Source: Syntrophales bacterium
Lineage (GTDB): Bacteria > Desulfobacterota > Syntrophia > Syntrophales > UBA5619
DNA length: 64,000 bases
Direction of reading: 5' to 3'
Assembly (NCBI GenBank): GCA_023229765.1
Contig: JALNYO010000002.1
Coordinates: 62,001-126,000, forward strand
This document shows positions 33,180-41,742 of this stretch, piece after piece (within the stretch, counting starts at the first letter, position 1; every line of letters begins with the position of its first letter). The notes under the pieces are model-generated. The model made no database searches. It saw nothing but the letters and a program-made list of their open reading frames with translations, and was not told where the DNA came from. Both the position numbers and the translations under genes were made by a program.

Positions 33180-35018
33180 ATGGCAAAGGTGATCATAACC
33201 AAGGCATGGGAGGATTTGCAAACTGCGGCAAATCGTGAAGAATTCATCGCCGCCTGGTTGTCAGTTCAGTGTTCCATGATTCCCTGCTGTCTGCAAGGCG
33301 TGCTTGTCCTCCAGGACAAAACGACCGGGGCATATATCCCGGTTGCTTCCTGGCCGGAAAAGGGACCTTTCGAGCGGTTGACGGGCATCCTCAACCGGAC
33401 GCTTGCCGAAAAGGGGGGAATGCTCGTCCAACTGCCCCCGCCCGAAGGATATTCGGAGGGAGACGAACAGCAGTGGTATGCCTTAGCCTATCCGATTATC
33501 GTTGACGAGTCGCTCTGCGGGACCGTCGCGATAGAAGTGGCGGCATCATCGGAAGATTTCCTCGGGCGTGCCATGGAAGGGCTTCAGTGGGGCTCGGTAT
33601 GGCTGGAGAACATGTTCCGTCGGGCACAGGGTGTTGAAGACCAAAATACGCTGAAGCGCCTGAAAGCGGCTGTGGATATTCTGGCCGTCGTACTTTCAGA
33701 GGAGAGCTTTCAAGGCGCAGCCACAGCTTTTGTCACTGAGGCGGCCACAAGGCTTTCCTGCGACCGGGTCAGCTTCGGACTTGTCAAGAATAATTCTGTC
33801 CAGGTCAAGGCTATTTCCCATACCGCAATCATCGGGAAGAAAATGAATCTCATCCGGTCGATCGGCGCCGTGATGGAAGAGGCCATCATGCAGCGAACGG
33901 AGGTTGTGTATCCTCCGACTTCCGCCGTGGAACCAACGGTCGTCCGCGATCATGAGCGCATGGTGCAGATACATGGCGACAGATCGATACTGACCCTTCC
34001 CCTGTATGGTCGGGGAAGGTATTATGCGGCCCTGACGCTGGAAAGACAGATTGACCGACCGTTCACGAACGAGGATTTGTCGTACATCAGAAGTGTAGCG
34101 GCACTGACCGGCCCGTCCCTGGAGGATAAGTATCTGAACGACCGCCCGATCGTGTTGGGCATTTTCGGCGCGCTGAAGCGGCAAGCCGTAAGGATCTTCG
34201 GTCCTGGATATACGGGGAGAAAGATCGCGGTTCTGTCAGCGGCGTTACTGATCGCTTTCTTTTCCCTGGCGAAGGGCAACTATCAGCTTACCGCGGATGC
34301 CGTCCTGGAGGGATCGATTACCCGGTCCATAGTAGTTCCTATGGATGGCTATATCAGGAAAAGCTTTGTTAAAGCGGGGAGTGCCATCCCCCGAAATGGA
34401 ACGATGTGCAGCATGGATGAACGGGACCTTCATCTGGAGAGACAAACCTGGTTGAGCAGAAAGACGCAGTATGAGCGGCAATATCAGGCAGCGGTTGCAA
34501 AGCATGACCGCGCTGAGGCCAGTATTATCAGTGCCCAAATCGATCAAGCGCAGGCGCAGATCGGCATGGTTGAACACAAGCTGGGTAAGACCGCGATCAG
34601 GGCGCCATTTGCGGGGATTGTCATTAAAGGCGACCTCAGCCAGCGCATTGGCGGCGCAGTGACGAAGGGAGAGGAGATTTTTCAGATCGCGCCGCTCGAT
34701 TCCTATCGGTTGATATTGAAGGTCGATGAACAACGTATCGCAGACGTGTCCGCGGGGCAAAAGGGCGTCCTCGTTCTTTCCTCTTTTTCCGAAAAACCCT
34801 TTGGATTCAAGGTGAGGAAGATTACGCCGATCACCACAGCCGAAGAAGGACGCAATTATTTTCGCGTGGAAGCAAATCTGGACGAGGCGTCAACGCGACT
34901 GCGTCCGGGGATGGAGGGCGTGGGAAAAATCAGCGTGGACCGGAGATTGCTCTTTTCCATCTGGACAAGGGGCCTGATCGACTGGTTCCGCCTCCGCCTC
35001 TGGTCCTGGCTGCCATAG
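33180..35018 (+). CDS. GAF-domain / HlyD-type membrane-fusion protein
   Basis: About 612 residues. The first 330 or so are soluble and contain a GAF-like fold (around TRLSCDRVSFGLV ... SILTLPLYGRGRYYAALTLER). A single membrane segment follows (residues about 347-362, AVLSAALLIAFFSLA). The rest is a HlyD/RND-adaptor type barrel-sandwich: GSITRSIVVPMDGYIRK, a short coiled coil, then TAIRAPFAGIVIKGDL and a beta-barrel ending in RPGMEGVGKI. So a cytoplasmic sensor-like domain is joined through the membrane to a periplasmic adaptor. The start is uncertain: the frame is open further upstream, overlapping the DUF3467 gene, and the ribosome site before 33,180 is weak. It ends 9 bases before the M50 gene. 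This gene type is known next to M50-HlyD genes in other bacteria with giant surface proteins. Confidence 0.82.
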   Translation: MAKVIITKAWEDLQTAANREEFIAAWLSVQCSMIPCCLQGVLVLQDKTTGAYIPVASWPEKGPFERLTGILNRTLAEKGGMLVQLPPPEGYSEGDEQQWYALAYPIIVDESLCGTVAIEVAASSEDFLGRAMEGLQWGSVWLENMFRRAQGVEDQNTLKRLKAAVDILAVVLSEESFQGAATAFVTEAATRLSCDRVSFGLVKNNSVQVKAISHTAIIGKKMNLIRSIGAVMEEAIMQRTEVVYPPTSAVEPTVVRDHERMVQIHGDRSILTLPLYGRGRYYAALTLERQIDRPFTNEDLSYIRSVAALTGPSLEDKYLNDRPIVLGIFGALKRQAVRIFGPGYTGRKIAVLSAALLIAFFSLAKGNYQLTADAVLEGSITRSIVVPMDGYIRKSFVKAGSAIPRNGTMCSMDERDLHLERQTWLSRKTQYERQYQAAVAKHDRAEASIISAQIDQAQAQIGMVEHKLGKTAIRAPFAGIVIKGDLSQRIGGAVTKGEEIFQIAPLDSYRLILKVDEQRIADVSAGQKGVLVLSSFSEKPFGFKVRKITPITTAEEGRNYFRVEANLDEASTRLRPGMEGVGKISVDRRLLFSIWTRGLIDWFRLRLWSWLP

Positions 35019-35027
35019 GGGATATTC

Positions 35028-37175
35028 ATGCCGGAAAAGACCCTTTACAGCAATTCCTGGTATCGCGTGGCGTCTCTCAAGCCGTTTGTCCGAAATCATG
35101 CGGAAATACACCGCCAGGATTACCGGGGAAAGGTGTGGTATGTTCTCGAGGACCACGCCAGCGGACGTTTTCACAGATTCACGGAAGAAACATATTTCAT
35201 CATCGGTCTCATGAACGGGAAGTGGACACTGCAGCAGATATGGGAAGCCGCTTGCCGTAACCTGGGTGAGGATATGCCGACCCAGGACGAGCTGATTGCG
35301 CTTGTCTCCCAGCTTCACCAGGCGGACGTTTTACAGACCGATATCTCTCCCGATATCGGGAATCTCCATCGCAGGCAGCAAAAAGACCGGCAGACCCGCT
35401 TCTGGAATGCCGTTCGCTCGCCGCTGGCCATGCGTCTCCCCCTGCTGGATCCGGACCGGTTTCTGGAAAAGACGATGAGAATCACCCGCCCGTTCTTCAC
35501 CCTGCCGGCGGGAGTTCTCTGGCTTGCAATCGTTGTTTCGGCCGTCTTCCTGGCCATAACCCATTGGCAGGACCTCACGGCGAATCTGGCGGACCGCGTC
35601 CTCCTGCTGGAAAATCTCTTTACCTTCTGGCTGATTTATCCCGTGGTGAAAACTTTTCACGAATTCGGCCATGCTTATGCGGTCAAACGATGGGGGGGAG
35701 AGGTGCACGAAATGGGCGTGATGTTCATCGTTTTCATGCCCATTCCGTACGTAGATGCCTCGGCGGCGACGGCCTTCCCCGACAAATGGCAAAGGATGAT
35801 TGTCGGCGGATCGGGCATCGCCGTTGAGCTGCTCATCGCATCCCTGTCAATGTTCTTGTGGTTGAACCTGGAACCCGGCGCCGCAAGGGCCGTTGCCTAC
35901 AACACAATGATCGTTACCGGCGTATCGACCCTTTTTTTCAATGGAAATCCCCTGCTGAAATTCGACGGCTATTACGTTCTTTGCGATCTCCTCGAAATTC
36001 CCAATTTGGGAATGCGCGCCAATCGATATCTCGGGTACCTTGCGCAGCGCTACCTGATCCGGAACGAAGAGGCGGAGTATCCGATCTCCGACAAAGGAGA
36101 AGCTGGCTGGCTATTTGTCTATGGGGTAAGTTCCTTTTGCTATCGACTCTACATCACCCTGCGGATCGCGCTTTTTGTTGCGGGACGATTCTTTTTGATC
36201 GGCATTTTGATTGCCTTGTGGGCCATTGCGGGACTCCTGCTCGGACCGCTGGCAAGGGCGGGCCGTCTGATCATGGCCAATCGCGCGCTTTACAAACTGC
36301 GTGGTCGCATTCTGGCAATTTTCCTCATCACTGTGGGGGGATTGCTGTTGTTTGCGACAGCCATATCCTTCCCGTCCTTCACAACGGCGGAAGGCATCCT
36401 GTGGCCCGGGGACCAGTCACAGTTGCGCAGTGGCGCCGAGGGGTTTATCAGGGAAATCGTTGCCGTTCCGGGAAATCAGGTGAAACCGGGGCAAATCCTG
36501 ATTCGGTGTGAAAATTCTGATCTTGTTTTCCAGGTCAGGCTGCTGGAAGCGGAACGTATGGAATTAGAAGCTCGATATCGAAGCGCTTTCGTCCGGGATC
36601 GCAACGAAGAAAGGATATTGAAAGAAGAAATCGCCCACATCCAGGAGAAGATTGCCGAGGCGAGAGAAGAACTGGCGGCCCTTGACGTCCGCAGTCCCGC
36701 GGCGGGGATTTTGTTTCTGCCGCAGGCGGGAGATATGCCCGGCCGTTTCGTGAAGCGGGGGGATGCTCTGGGATATGTGATCGATTACAGCAAGATAAAT
36801 GTCAGGGTGGTGATTCCCCAGGCCGATGTGGATCGGGTAAGGAGCAATGTCCGTTCGGTCAAATTACGGCTTGCCGAGGCCCCGTCCGTCGAAATTGCGT
36901 CAGAGCTTATCCGCGAAGTACCGGCTGCATCGAGCAATCTTCCCAGTTTCGCCCTCTCGCTTCAGGGCGGCGGCGCCATTGCGCTCGATCCCGAGGCGGG
37001 TAATGTGCCAAAATCGTTCGAAAATTATTTTCATTTTGACCTCCGGATGCCGGTGCGGACCGCGTTGCGGATCGGAGAACGGGTTTACGTAAGATTCGAG
37101 CATGACCCGGAATCGCTGATGCGCAGAGGGTACCGAGCGATAAGGCATCTTTTCCTGAGGACCTTCGATATCTGA
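35028..37175 (+). CDS. PqqD-like / M50 zinc metalloprotease / HlyD fusion protein
   Basis: A 715-residue membrane protein. Residues about 35-105 have the layout of a PqqD-type winged helix (VWYVLEDHASGRFHRFTEET, then the IW..A pattern and LVSQLHQADVL), the fold that binds leader peptides in RiPP systems. Several membrane helices follow, with the M50 site-2-protease motif HEFGH (H211, E212, H215) and a second metal-site motif NPLLKFDGYY near residue 310. The C-terminal third is a HlyD-like periplasmic barrel-sandwich with a coiled coil (SGAEGFIREIVAVPGNQVKP ... DVRSPAAGILFLP). All visible catalytic residues are intact. It lies in a tight operon with the GAF-HlyD and SecA-like genes. The likely role is recognition, and possibly cleavage, of an exported partner during transfer; the giant LEPR protein is the obvious candidate, but that is inference. 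Confidence 0.85.
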   Translation: MPEKTLYSNSWYRVASLKPFVRNHAEIHRQDYRGKVWYVLEDHASGRFHRFTEETYFIIGLMNGKWTLQQIWEAACRNLGEDMPTQDELIALVSQLHQADVLQTDISPDIGNLHRRQQKDRQTRFWNAVRSPLAMRLPLLDPDRFLEKTMRITRPFFTLPAGVLWLAIVVSAVFLAITHWQDLTANLADRVLLLENLFTFWLIYPVVKTFHEFGHAYAVKRWGGEVHEMGVMFIVFMPIPYVDASAATAFPDKWQRMIVGGSGIAVELLIASLSMFLWLNLEPGAARAVAYNTMIVTGVSTLFFNGNPLLKFDGYYVLCDLLEIPNLGMRANRYLGYLAQRYLIRNEEAEYPISDKGEAGWLFVYGVSSFCYRLYITLRIALFVAGRFFLIGILIALWAIAGLLLGPLARAGRLIMANRALYKLRGRILAIFLITVGGLLLFATAISFPSFTTAEGILWPGDQSQLRSGAEGFIREIVAVPGNQVKPGQILIRCENSDLVFQVRLLEAERMELEARYRSAFVRDRNEERILKEEIAHIQEKIAEAREELAALDVRSPAAGILFLPQAGDMPGRFVKRGDALGYVIDYSKINVRVVIPQADVDRVRSNVRSVKLRLAEAPSVEIASELIREVPAASSNLPSFALSLQGGGAIALDPEAGNVPKSFENYFHFDLRMPVRTALRIGERVYVRFEHDPESLMRRGYRAIRHLFLRTFDI

Positions 37176-37257
37176 TGCATATTCCAAGGTGCTGTTTTGC
37201 AGACCGGCGTTTCCAGTGCCCTTCGAAAAGGAACGGGCGAATGAAAAGAGTCTGGCT

Positions 37258-39261
37258 ATGATCCGCGGCATATCAGCCTGGCCGCCCGCTGATTATTTCG
37301 TACGTCCCGAGCGAAAGGAACACAGAAGAACGATGCTCGACCGTATGGCCAGGAAACTGTCGGGCTGTGTCATACGTCCCGTCAGGGTTCACCTTAGCGG
37401 TCGGAATGACATAGTGGCAGAAGTCCAACAGTGCGAGGGCGGTTTATTGGAAAAAACGGATGCGGAACTCAAGAAAATGGCTGCGTTCCTGAAACAGAGA
37501 CTCCATTCGCAGGGATTCAGAAAACCTCTGGTGGCGCAAACGTTTGCACTCGTCCGGGAGGTTGCCGGAAGAACGGTGGGGATGAGACATTTTGATTGCC
37601 AGTTGATCGGCGGGGCCGCCCTGTTGAACGGATTCCTCGTGGAAATGGATACAGGCGAAGGGAAGACGCTCGTAGCGACATTGCCCGCGGCAACAGTGGC
37701 CTTGGCAGGTCTGCCTGTCCATGTGATCACAGTCAATGACTACCTCACGGCAAGAGATGCTGAATGGATGGGCGAAATCTACCGTTTCCTCGGACTTTCT
37801 TTGGGCTGCGTCACTCATGAAAAGACGCCGGTCCAACGCCGTCAGGCCTACCGCTGCGACATTGCTTACTGTACCAACAAGGAATTGGTCTTTGATTATC
37901 TGCGGGACAAGCTCGCCCTCGGTGAATGCGCGGATCCGCTCCGCCTGTATGGGGAGCACCTGTACAATACGAAGGGGAAAAACCAGCAGCTCCTTCTTCG
38001 GGGGCTTCATTATGCCATTGTTGACGAGGCGGATAGTGTGCTGGTCGATGAGGCCCGGACGCCGCTCATCCTGTCGAAAAGAGAGTCTTCCGAGCAAGAG
38101 CGGGACGTAGCGAGACAGGCGCTCTTTGCAGCGGCCTCGCTCGTGGCGGGATACGACTATCGTGTCGAGTATGAAGTTGAGCAAGGGGTAAAAAAGATCG
38201 TTGTCACGGATACGGGCCGGGAAACAATCAGCGCAATCACGGAGTCGCTGGGACCGCTGTGGAAGGGCGCCGTGCGGAGAGAGGAACTCGTGCAAAAGGC
38301 GCTTGCGGCCACCCTGCTGTTCCACCGCGACGAACATTATCTGGTGCGTGACGGCAAGGTGCAGATCATCGACGAGTTTACCGGGCGGGTCATGCCGGAT
38401 CGCTCCTGGGAGGGGGGGCTTCATCAGTTGCTCGAAGCGAAAGAGGGATGCGAAATCACCGGACAGCAGGAAACGGCGGCGCGCATCAGCTATCAACGCT
38501 TCTTCATGAAATATCTCAAGCTTTGCGGAATGACCGCGACGGCCCGGGAGGTGAGGAAAGAGTTGTGGGCTATCTATGCGTTGCCCTTTATGAAAATACC
38601 GACAAACAAGCCGACTCAACGCCGTTGCTGCCCGGATCGCCTGTTCGACACGGTGGATGACAAATGGGAGGCGGTTGTGCAGAGGATCCGGGAACTCCAC
38701 GAGGAAGGCCGACCCGTGCTTGTCGGAACGCGAACCGTGGCGGCGTCAGAGCAGCTGGGCGCCCTTCTTGCGGCATCGACGCTTCCCTTTCAGATGCTTA
38801 ATGCCAAGCAGGACGCGGAAGAGGCGCTTATCGTCGCAAGGGCGGGCGAAGCAGGGCTGATCACCATTGCCACAAACATGGCCGGAAGGGGTACGGACAT
38901 CAAGCTTGCCCCGGGCGTCGCTGAACGGGGGGGGCTGCACGTCCTGATGACGGAACGGCATGAAGCGCGGCGGATCGACCGGCAGCTTGCAGGACGATCC
39001 GGAAGACAGGGCGATCCGGGCAGCCATGAGGCTTTTTTGTCTCTTCACGACCCGCTGCTGGAAAACGCGTCGGGCTATTGGGAACTGGTGGAAAGGTTGT
39101 TCAAAAGATTCGGGTATGATATGAGGAAAATGGTGGGGCGGCACATGATGATCCAGGCTCAAAAAAAGGTGGAGAAAGCGCATGCGGGAGCAAGGAAAAG
39201 GCTCCTGCAATTTGATGAGGAACTGGGGGATGCGTTGTCTTTCTCAGGGAGGAGCGACTAA
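37258..39261 (+). CDS. Shortened SecA-like translocation ATPase
   Basis: About 667 residues, against 830-900 for housekeeping SecA. The DEAD motor is complete: MDTGEGKT (residues about 130-137), VDEADSVLVDEARTPLI, NMAGRGTDIKL and GRSGRQGDPG. The preprotein cross-linking region is also present. The protein ends shortly after the segment QKKVEKAHAGARKRLLQFDE. It therefore lacks the later helical scaffold, including the two-helix finger and helical wing, and the zinc-binding C-terminal tail. The start is uncertain: ATG 37,258 is preferred to an upstream GTG (37,189), whose ribosome site would touch the codon. Its stop lies 3 bases before the next adaptor gene. It is probably a dedicated motor for the giant protein system rather than the main cell SecA. 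Confidence 0.85.
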   Translation: MIRGISAWPPADYFVRPERKEHRRTMLDRMARKLSGCVIRPVRVHLSGRNDIVAEVQQCEGGLLEKTDAELKKMAAFLKQRLHSQGFRKPLVAQTFALVREVAGRTVGMRHFDCQLIGGAALLNGFLVEMDTGEGKTLVATLPAATVALAGLPVHVITVNDYLTARDAEWMGEIYRFLGLSLGCVTHEKTPVQRRQAYRCDIAYCTNKELVFDYLRDKLALGECADPLRLYGEHLYNTKGKNQQLLLRGLHYAIVDEADSVLVDEARTPLILSKRESSEQERDVARQALFAAASLVAGYDYRVEYEVEQGVKKIVVTDTGRETISAITESLGPLWKGAVRREELVQKALAATLLFHRDEHYLVRDGKVQIIDEFTGRVMPDRSWEGGLHQLLEAKEGCEITGQQETAARISYQRFFMKYLKLCGMTATAREVRKELWAIYALPFMKIPTNKPTQRRCCPDRLFDTVDDKWEAVVQRIRELHEEGRPVLVGTRTVAASEQLGALLAASTLPFQMLNAKQDAEEALIVARAGEAGLITIATNMAGRGTDIKLAPGVAERGGLHVLMTERHEARRIDRQLAGRSGRQGDPGSHEAFLSLHDPLLENASGYWELVERLFKRFGYDMRKMVGRHMMIQAQKKVEKAHAGARKRLLQFDEELGDALSFSGRSD

Positions 39262-39264
39262 AAA

Positions 39265-40002
39265 ATGCGACCTGCGGTCAGAATTCCCTATCTCCTGGTA
39301 ATTTGCCTGCTGGCTCTGTTCTGTCTCGGCGCCGGGCCGGTCGGCTATCACCTGAAAGGTCTTCTCGAACCGAGCGATATTGTGGAGTTGAGCAGTCAGA
39401 TTCCAGGTATTATCGAGGCGGTTTTGGTGGATCGAGGTGATCGAGTGAAGAAGGGCCAAGTCCTTGTCAGGCTGCAATCAAAGGTGGAGCAGGCCACGGT
39501 AGAGCTGGCCGCTGCCCGTCTTGCATTCGGCAAGCGTAAAGTCCAGCGGAATGAGGAACTTTTTCAGAAAAAGCTGATCTCCGTTCATGAAAAAGATGAG
39601 ATGGAGACGGAGGTCAAGATCGCAGAGCTTCAGCTCGGGGAAGCAATGGAGAAACTCCGGCTGCGCACCATCATCTGTCCGATTGACGGCGTGGTGATGA
39701 AGCGACAGCTTTCTCCCGGTGAATATGTAGGCGAAGGTTCAATCATGATGATTGCCCGCGTGAATCCAATCAACGTGGAGGTCTATGCCCCCGCTTCGCT
39801 GTTCACGAAAATCCGCAAGGGAATGCAGGCGGAAATAAGGCCCGAGTCGCCTGTAAACGGTGTCTATCTGGGTAAAGTAGCAGTCGTTGACGAGGTCATC
39901 GACGCTGCGAGTGGCACGTTTGGGATTCGAATAGAGTTGCCTAATCCGGATAATCTGGTCAACGCGGGGCTGAATTGCAGCGTCCGCTTTCTTCTGCAGT
40001 AA
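39265..40002 (+). CDS. Periplasmic adaptor (membrane-fusion) protein, HlyD/RND type
   Basis: A 245-residue protein with an N-terminal membrane or signal segment (residues 8-28). The typical adaptor order follows: IVELSSQIPGIIEAVLVDRG for the first half of the lipoyl-like domain, a short helical hairpin rich in Glu, Lys and Ala, IICPIDGVVMKRQLSPGEYV for the second half, then a beta-barrel ending NPDNLVNAGLNCSVRF. It is smaller than RND adaptors (350-400 residues) because the hairpin is short and the membrane-proximal domain is missing. It is the last gene of the operon and would pair with the TolC-like channel upstream. Confidence 0.85.
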   Translation: MRPAVRIPYLLVICLLALFCLGAGPVGYHLKGLLEPSDIVELSSQIPGIIEAVLVDRGDRVKKGQVLVRLQSKVEQATVELAAARLAFGKRKVQRNEELFQKKLISVHEKDEMETEVKIAELQLGEAMEKLRLRTIICPIDGVVMKRQLSPGEYVGEGSIMMIARVNPINVEVYAPASLFTKIRKGMQAEIRPESPVNGVYLGKVAVVDEVIDAASGTFGIRIELPNPDNLVNAGLNCSVRFLLQ

Positions 40003-40420
40003 AGCATACGGAAAAACAGCATGGTTTTAAACCTTTTCAATATCTGAAGTATTTCCCACAGAATTGCTCCTTTGTGGTCCAGAAAAAAAGCGCCGCTACT
40101 ATTCCAAATCGAATTGAGCGTCATCAAAAAACAGTTGTTCCAGCTCTCTGCTCCCGGTCAGAGTTGTTACTGATCGCTGTTTTAATTATGGCGAATCGGG
40201 GAGAGATCTCCAATTGCAAACACACGCTGACACTATCTACGGCGACCCCGAAAGCGGAGCTTAATGTTCATAATACACATGGGATGAATACATGCAATCA
40301 TAACGCATTTTGAAAAAAAGGCGTACCGGAGAGGTCTGTCTGAAAGCGGAGCTTAATGTTCATAATTGTGCTCAAAAATGCCATCTTGCCGGGTGACTCG
40401 ACAAAAAGGTAAGCTGATTT
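40003..40420. other. Gap carrying two copies of a 25-base dispersed repeat
   Basis: No gene is evident. The 25-base repeat starting GAAAGCGGAGC and ending GTTCATAAT occurs exactly twice, at 40,250-40,274 and 40,342-40,366. Close relatives of it are found inside inverted-repeat elements at 48.1 kb and 57.5 kb. The second copy lies directly before a gene that has lost its 5' part. Confidence 0.7.
40250..40366 (+). repeat. Pair of 25-base repeats related to the local inverted-repeat element
   Basis: The two copies (40,250-40,274 and 40,342-40,366) are identical and 92 bases apart. The same core with one base changed (GCGAAGC for GCGGAGC) lies at 48,156-48,180 and 57,528-57,552, and an inverted, slightly different copy lies at 48,207-48,231. 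Confidence 0.8.
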
Positions 40421-40906
40421 ATGAAGATCATGGACGATTTCGAATGGCGTGTCTGCGCAACCGCCGGTCACGTCGTCGACGATCGAGGGCTTCGGAGCGA
40501 AGCGGATGCCTTTGCCGAGCCTCTCGATTCCTACGACATGCTTTTCGTGCCCGGAGGGTTCGGCACAAGGAGCCTCCAGCATGACGGGAATTTTGTCGAT
40601 TGGCTGAAAACGGCCGGCGCCGCGCGGCTCAAGGTATCGGTATGCACCGGCGCTCTCCTGCTCGGCGCCGCAGGCTTTCTTCGAGACAAGCGCGCGACGA
40701 CGCACCCGAGCGCGCTCAAGGAACTGGAACCCTACTGCCGGGAGGTGGTCCGCGAGCGGGTGGTCGATGAAGGGGACATCATTACCGCGGGCGGCGTCTC
40801 GTCCGCCATCGACGCAGGTCTGCACGTCGTTGAGAAATTGGCCGGTCCGGATGCGCGCGTCCGGATTGCCGCCCAGATGGATTACCCCTATCGCTGGAAC
40901 GCGTAG
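40421..40906 (+). pseudogene. DJ-1/PfpI (isonitrile hydratase-like) protein, 5'-truncated
   Basis: The 161 residues cover the middle and end of a DJ-1/PfpI domain: LFVPGGFGT with the GG turn, the nucleophile-elbow motif SVCTGALLLGAAGFL with the conserved Cys, and a C terminus resembling InhA-type isonitrile hydratases (RATTHPSALKELE, GGVSSAIDAGLHVVE). Family members start about 40-60 residues earlier with a beta-strand carrying the conserved Glu. Here the frame is closed by a TGA two codons before the first ATG, so that part is missing. The loss occurs just after a dispersed repeat copy, which suggests a rearrangement. Product and function are therefore doubtful. Confidence 0.72.
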
Positions 40907-41100
40907 CTCACTCGCGATCAAAAACGGACGCCCTCAAGCGTCGCTTTGCTCGCGCCGTTCAACGCGGACTTTGTCCATATGAAACAAGACGCAGGTCAGA
41001 CCAAAATATCCCTTGACTCGCAATAACAGTCTCCCTATACTCAGCCCCGCGGAAACAATGTCTTATCCAATCTTTAATGCCGGCTTCCAAAGGACGAGGG

Positions 41101-41742
41101 ATGAAAAGAGCGCTGCTCTCATCTGTCATGATTGTCTTTGCGGTCCTGTGCTTTTTTGCCGGACTGCCCATGCCCGCCTCGGGACAGGATTCGCAAGCCC
41201 TGCGGGAAGGTATCGAGCAATACAACCAGGAGAATTATGAAGAGGCGATCCTGCCCCTGACCAGAGCCAGGACGGAAGCCCCGTTATCGGCAGAAGCGGC
41301 CTTCTACCTCGGCATGGCCTTCCGCCAGATCAACGACCTCCCGAACGCCTACCGGCAGTTCGAGGACTCGGTCAACCTGAAGCCGCTTTCCGACAATGCC
41401 ATCCTCGAATTCATCGAGGTGTCCACCCTCGTTGGCCGGCTCGACGTTGCGAAGAAGTGGATCGCCGTCGCGGAAGAGCACAAGGTCTACCCCGCGCGGG
41501 TGGCCTTCCTCAAGGGGGTGACCCTGGCCAGGGAGGAGAAGTACGACGCGGCCATCGCCGCCTTCGAAAATGCCAAGCGGATCGAACCGGCCTATGCCCA
41601 GCCGGCCGACCTCCAGATCGGCGTCTGCTATCTGAACCAGCGCAAATACGTGCTGGCCCGGGATCGCTTCCAGGCGGCAGTCACGAAGGATCCGCTGTCC
41701 GACATGGCTTCCTACGCCAGACGGTATCAGGAGGCCGCATAG
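41101..41742 (+). CDS. TPR protein, N-terminal part of a TPR/outer-membrane-barrel gene interrupted by TAG
   Basis: The ATG at 41,101 is chosen because of the GGACGAGGG site before it and the signal peptide it begins (MKRALLSS to about PASGQ). About 185 residues of tetratricopeptide-type repeats follow (YNQENYEEAILPLTRA, AFYLGMAFRQINDLPNAYRQ, GVCYLNQRKYVLARDRFQAA). The frame ends at a TAG (41,740-41,742) and simply goes on in the same frame into a beta-barrel domain. The sequence around the stop (GCA TAG CAG CAA CGC) fits a single C-to-T change of a Gln codon. Alternatives are a sequencing error, a recent nonsense mutation, or amber read-through. Confidence 0.75.
   Translation: MKRALLSSVMIVFAVLCFFAGLPMPASGQDSQALREGIEQYNQENYEEAILPLTRARTEAPLSAEAAFYLGMAFRQINDLPNAYRQFEDSVNLKPLSDNAILEFIEVSTLVGRLDVAKKWIAVAEEHKVYPARVAFLKGVTLAREEKYDAAIAAFENAKRIEPAYAQPADLQIGVCYLNQRKYVLARDRFQAAVTKDPLSDMASYARRYQEAA

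Noticed and set aside
5555..40002. Reading the giant protein locus as an ordinary type I secretion system
   Set aside because: TolC and adaptors are present, but no HlyB-like ABC transporter is encoded in the window, and an M50 protease and a SecA-like motor occupy the operon instead.
41740..41742. TAG as a pyrrolysine codon in the TPR/barrel gene
   Set aside because: Pyrrolysine is known mainly from methylamine methyltransferases; nothing in this protein fits, no pyl genes are in the window, and a single C-to-T change of a Gln codon explains the stop.
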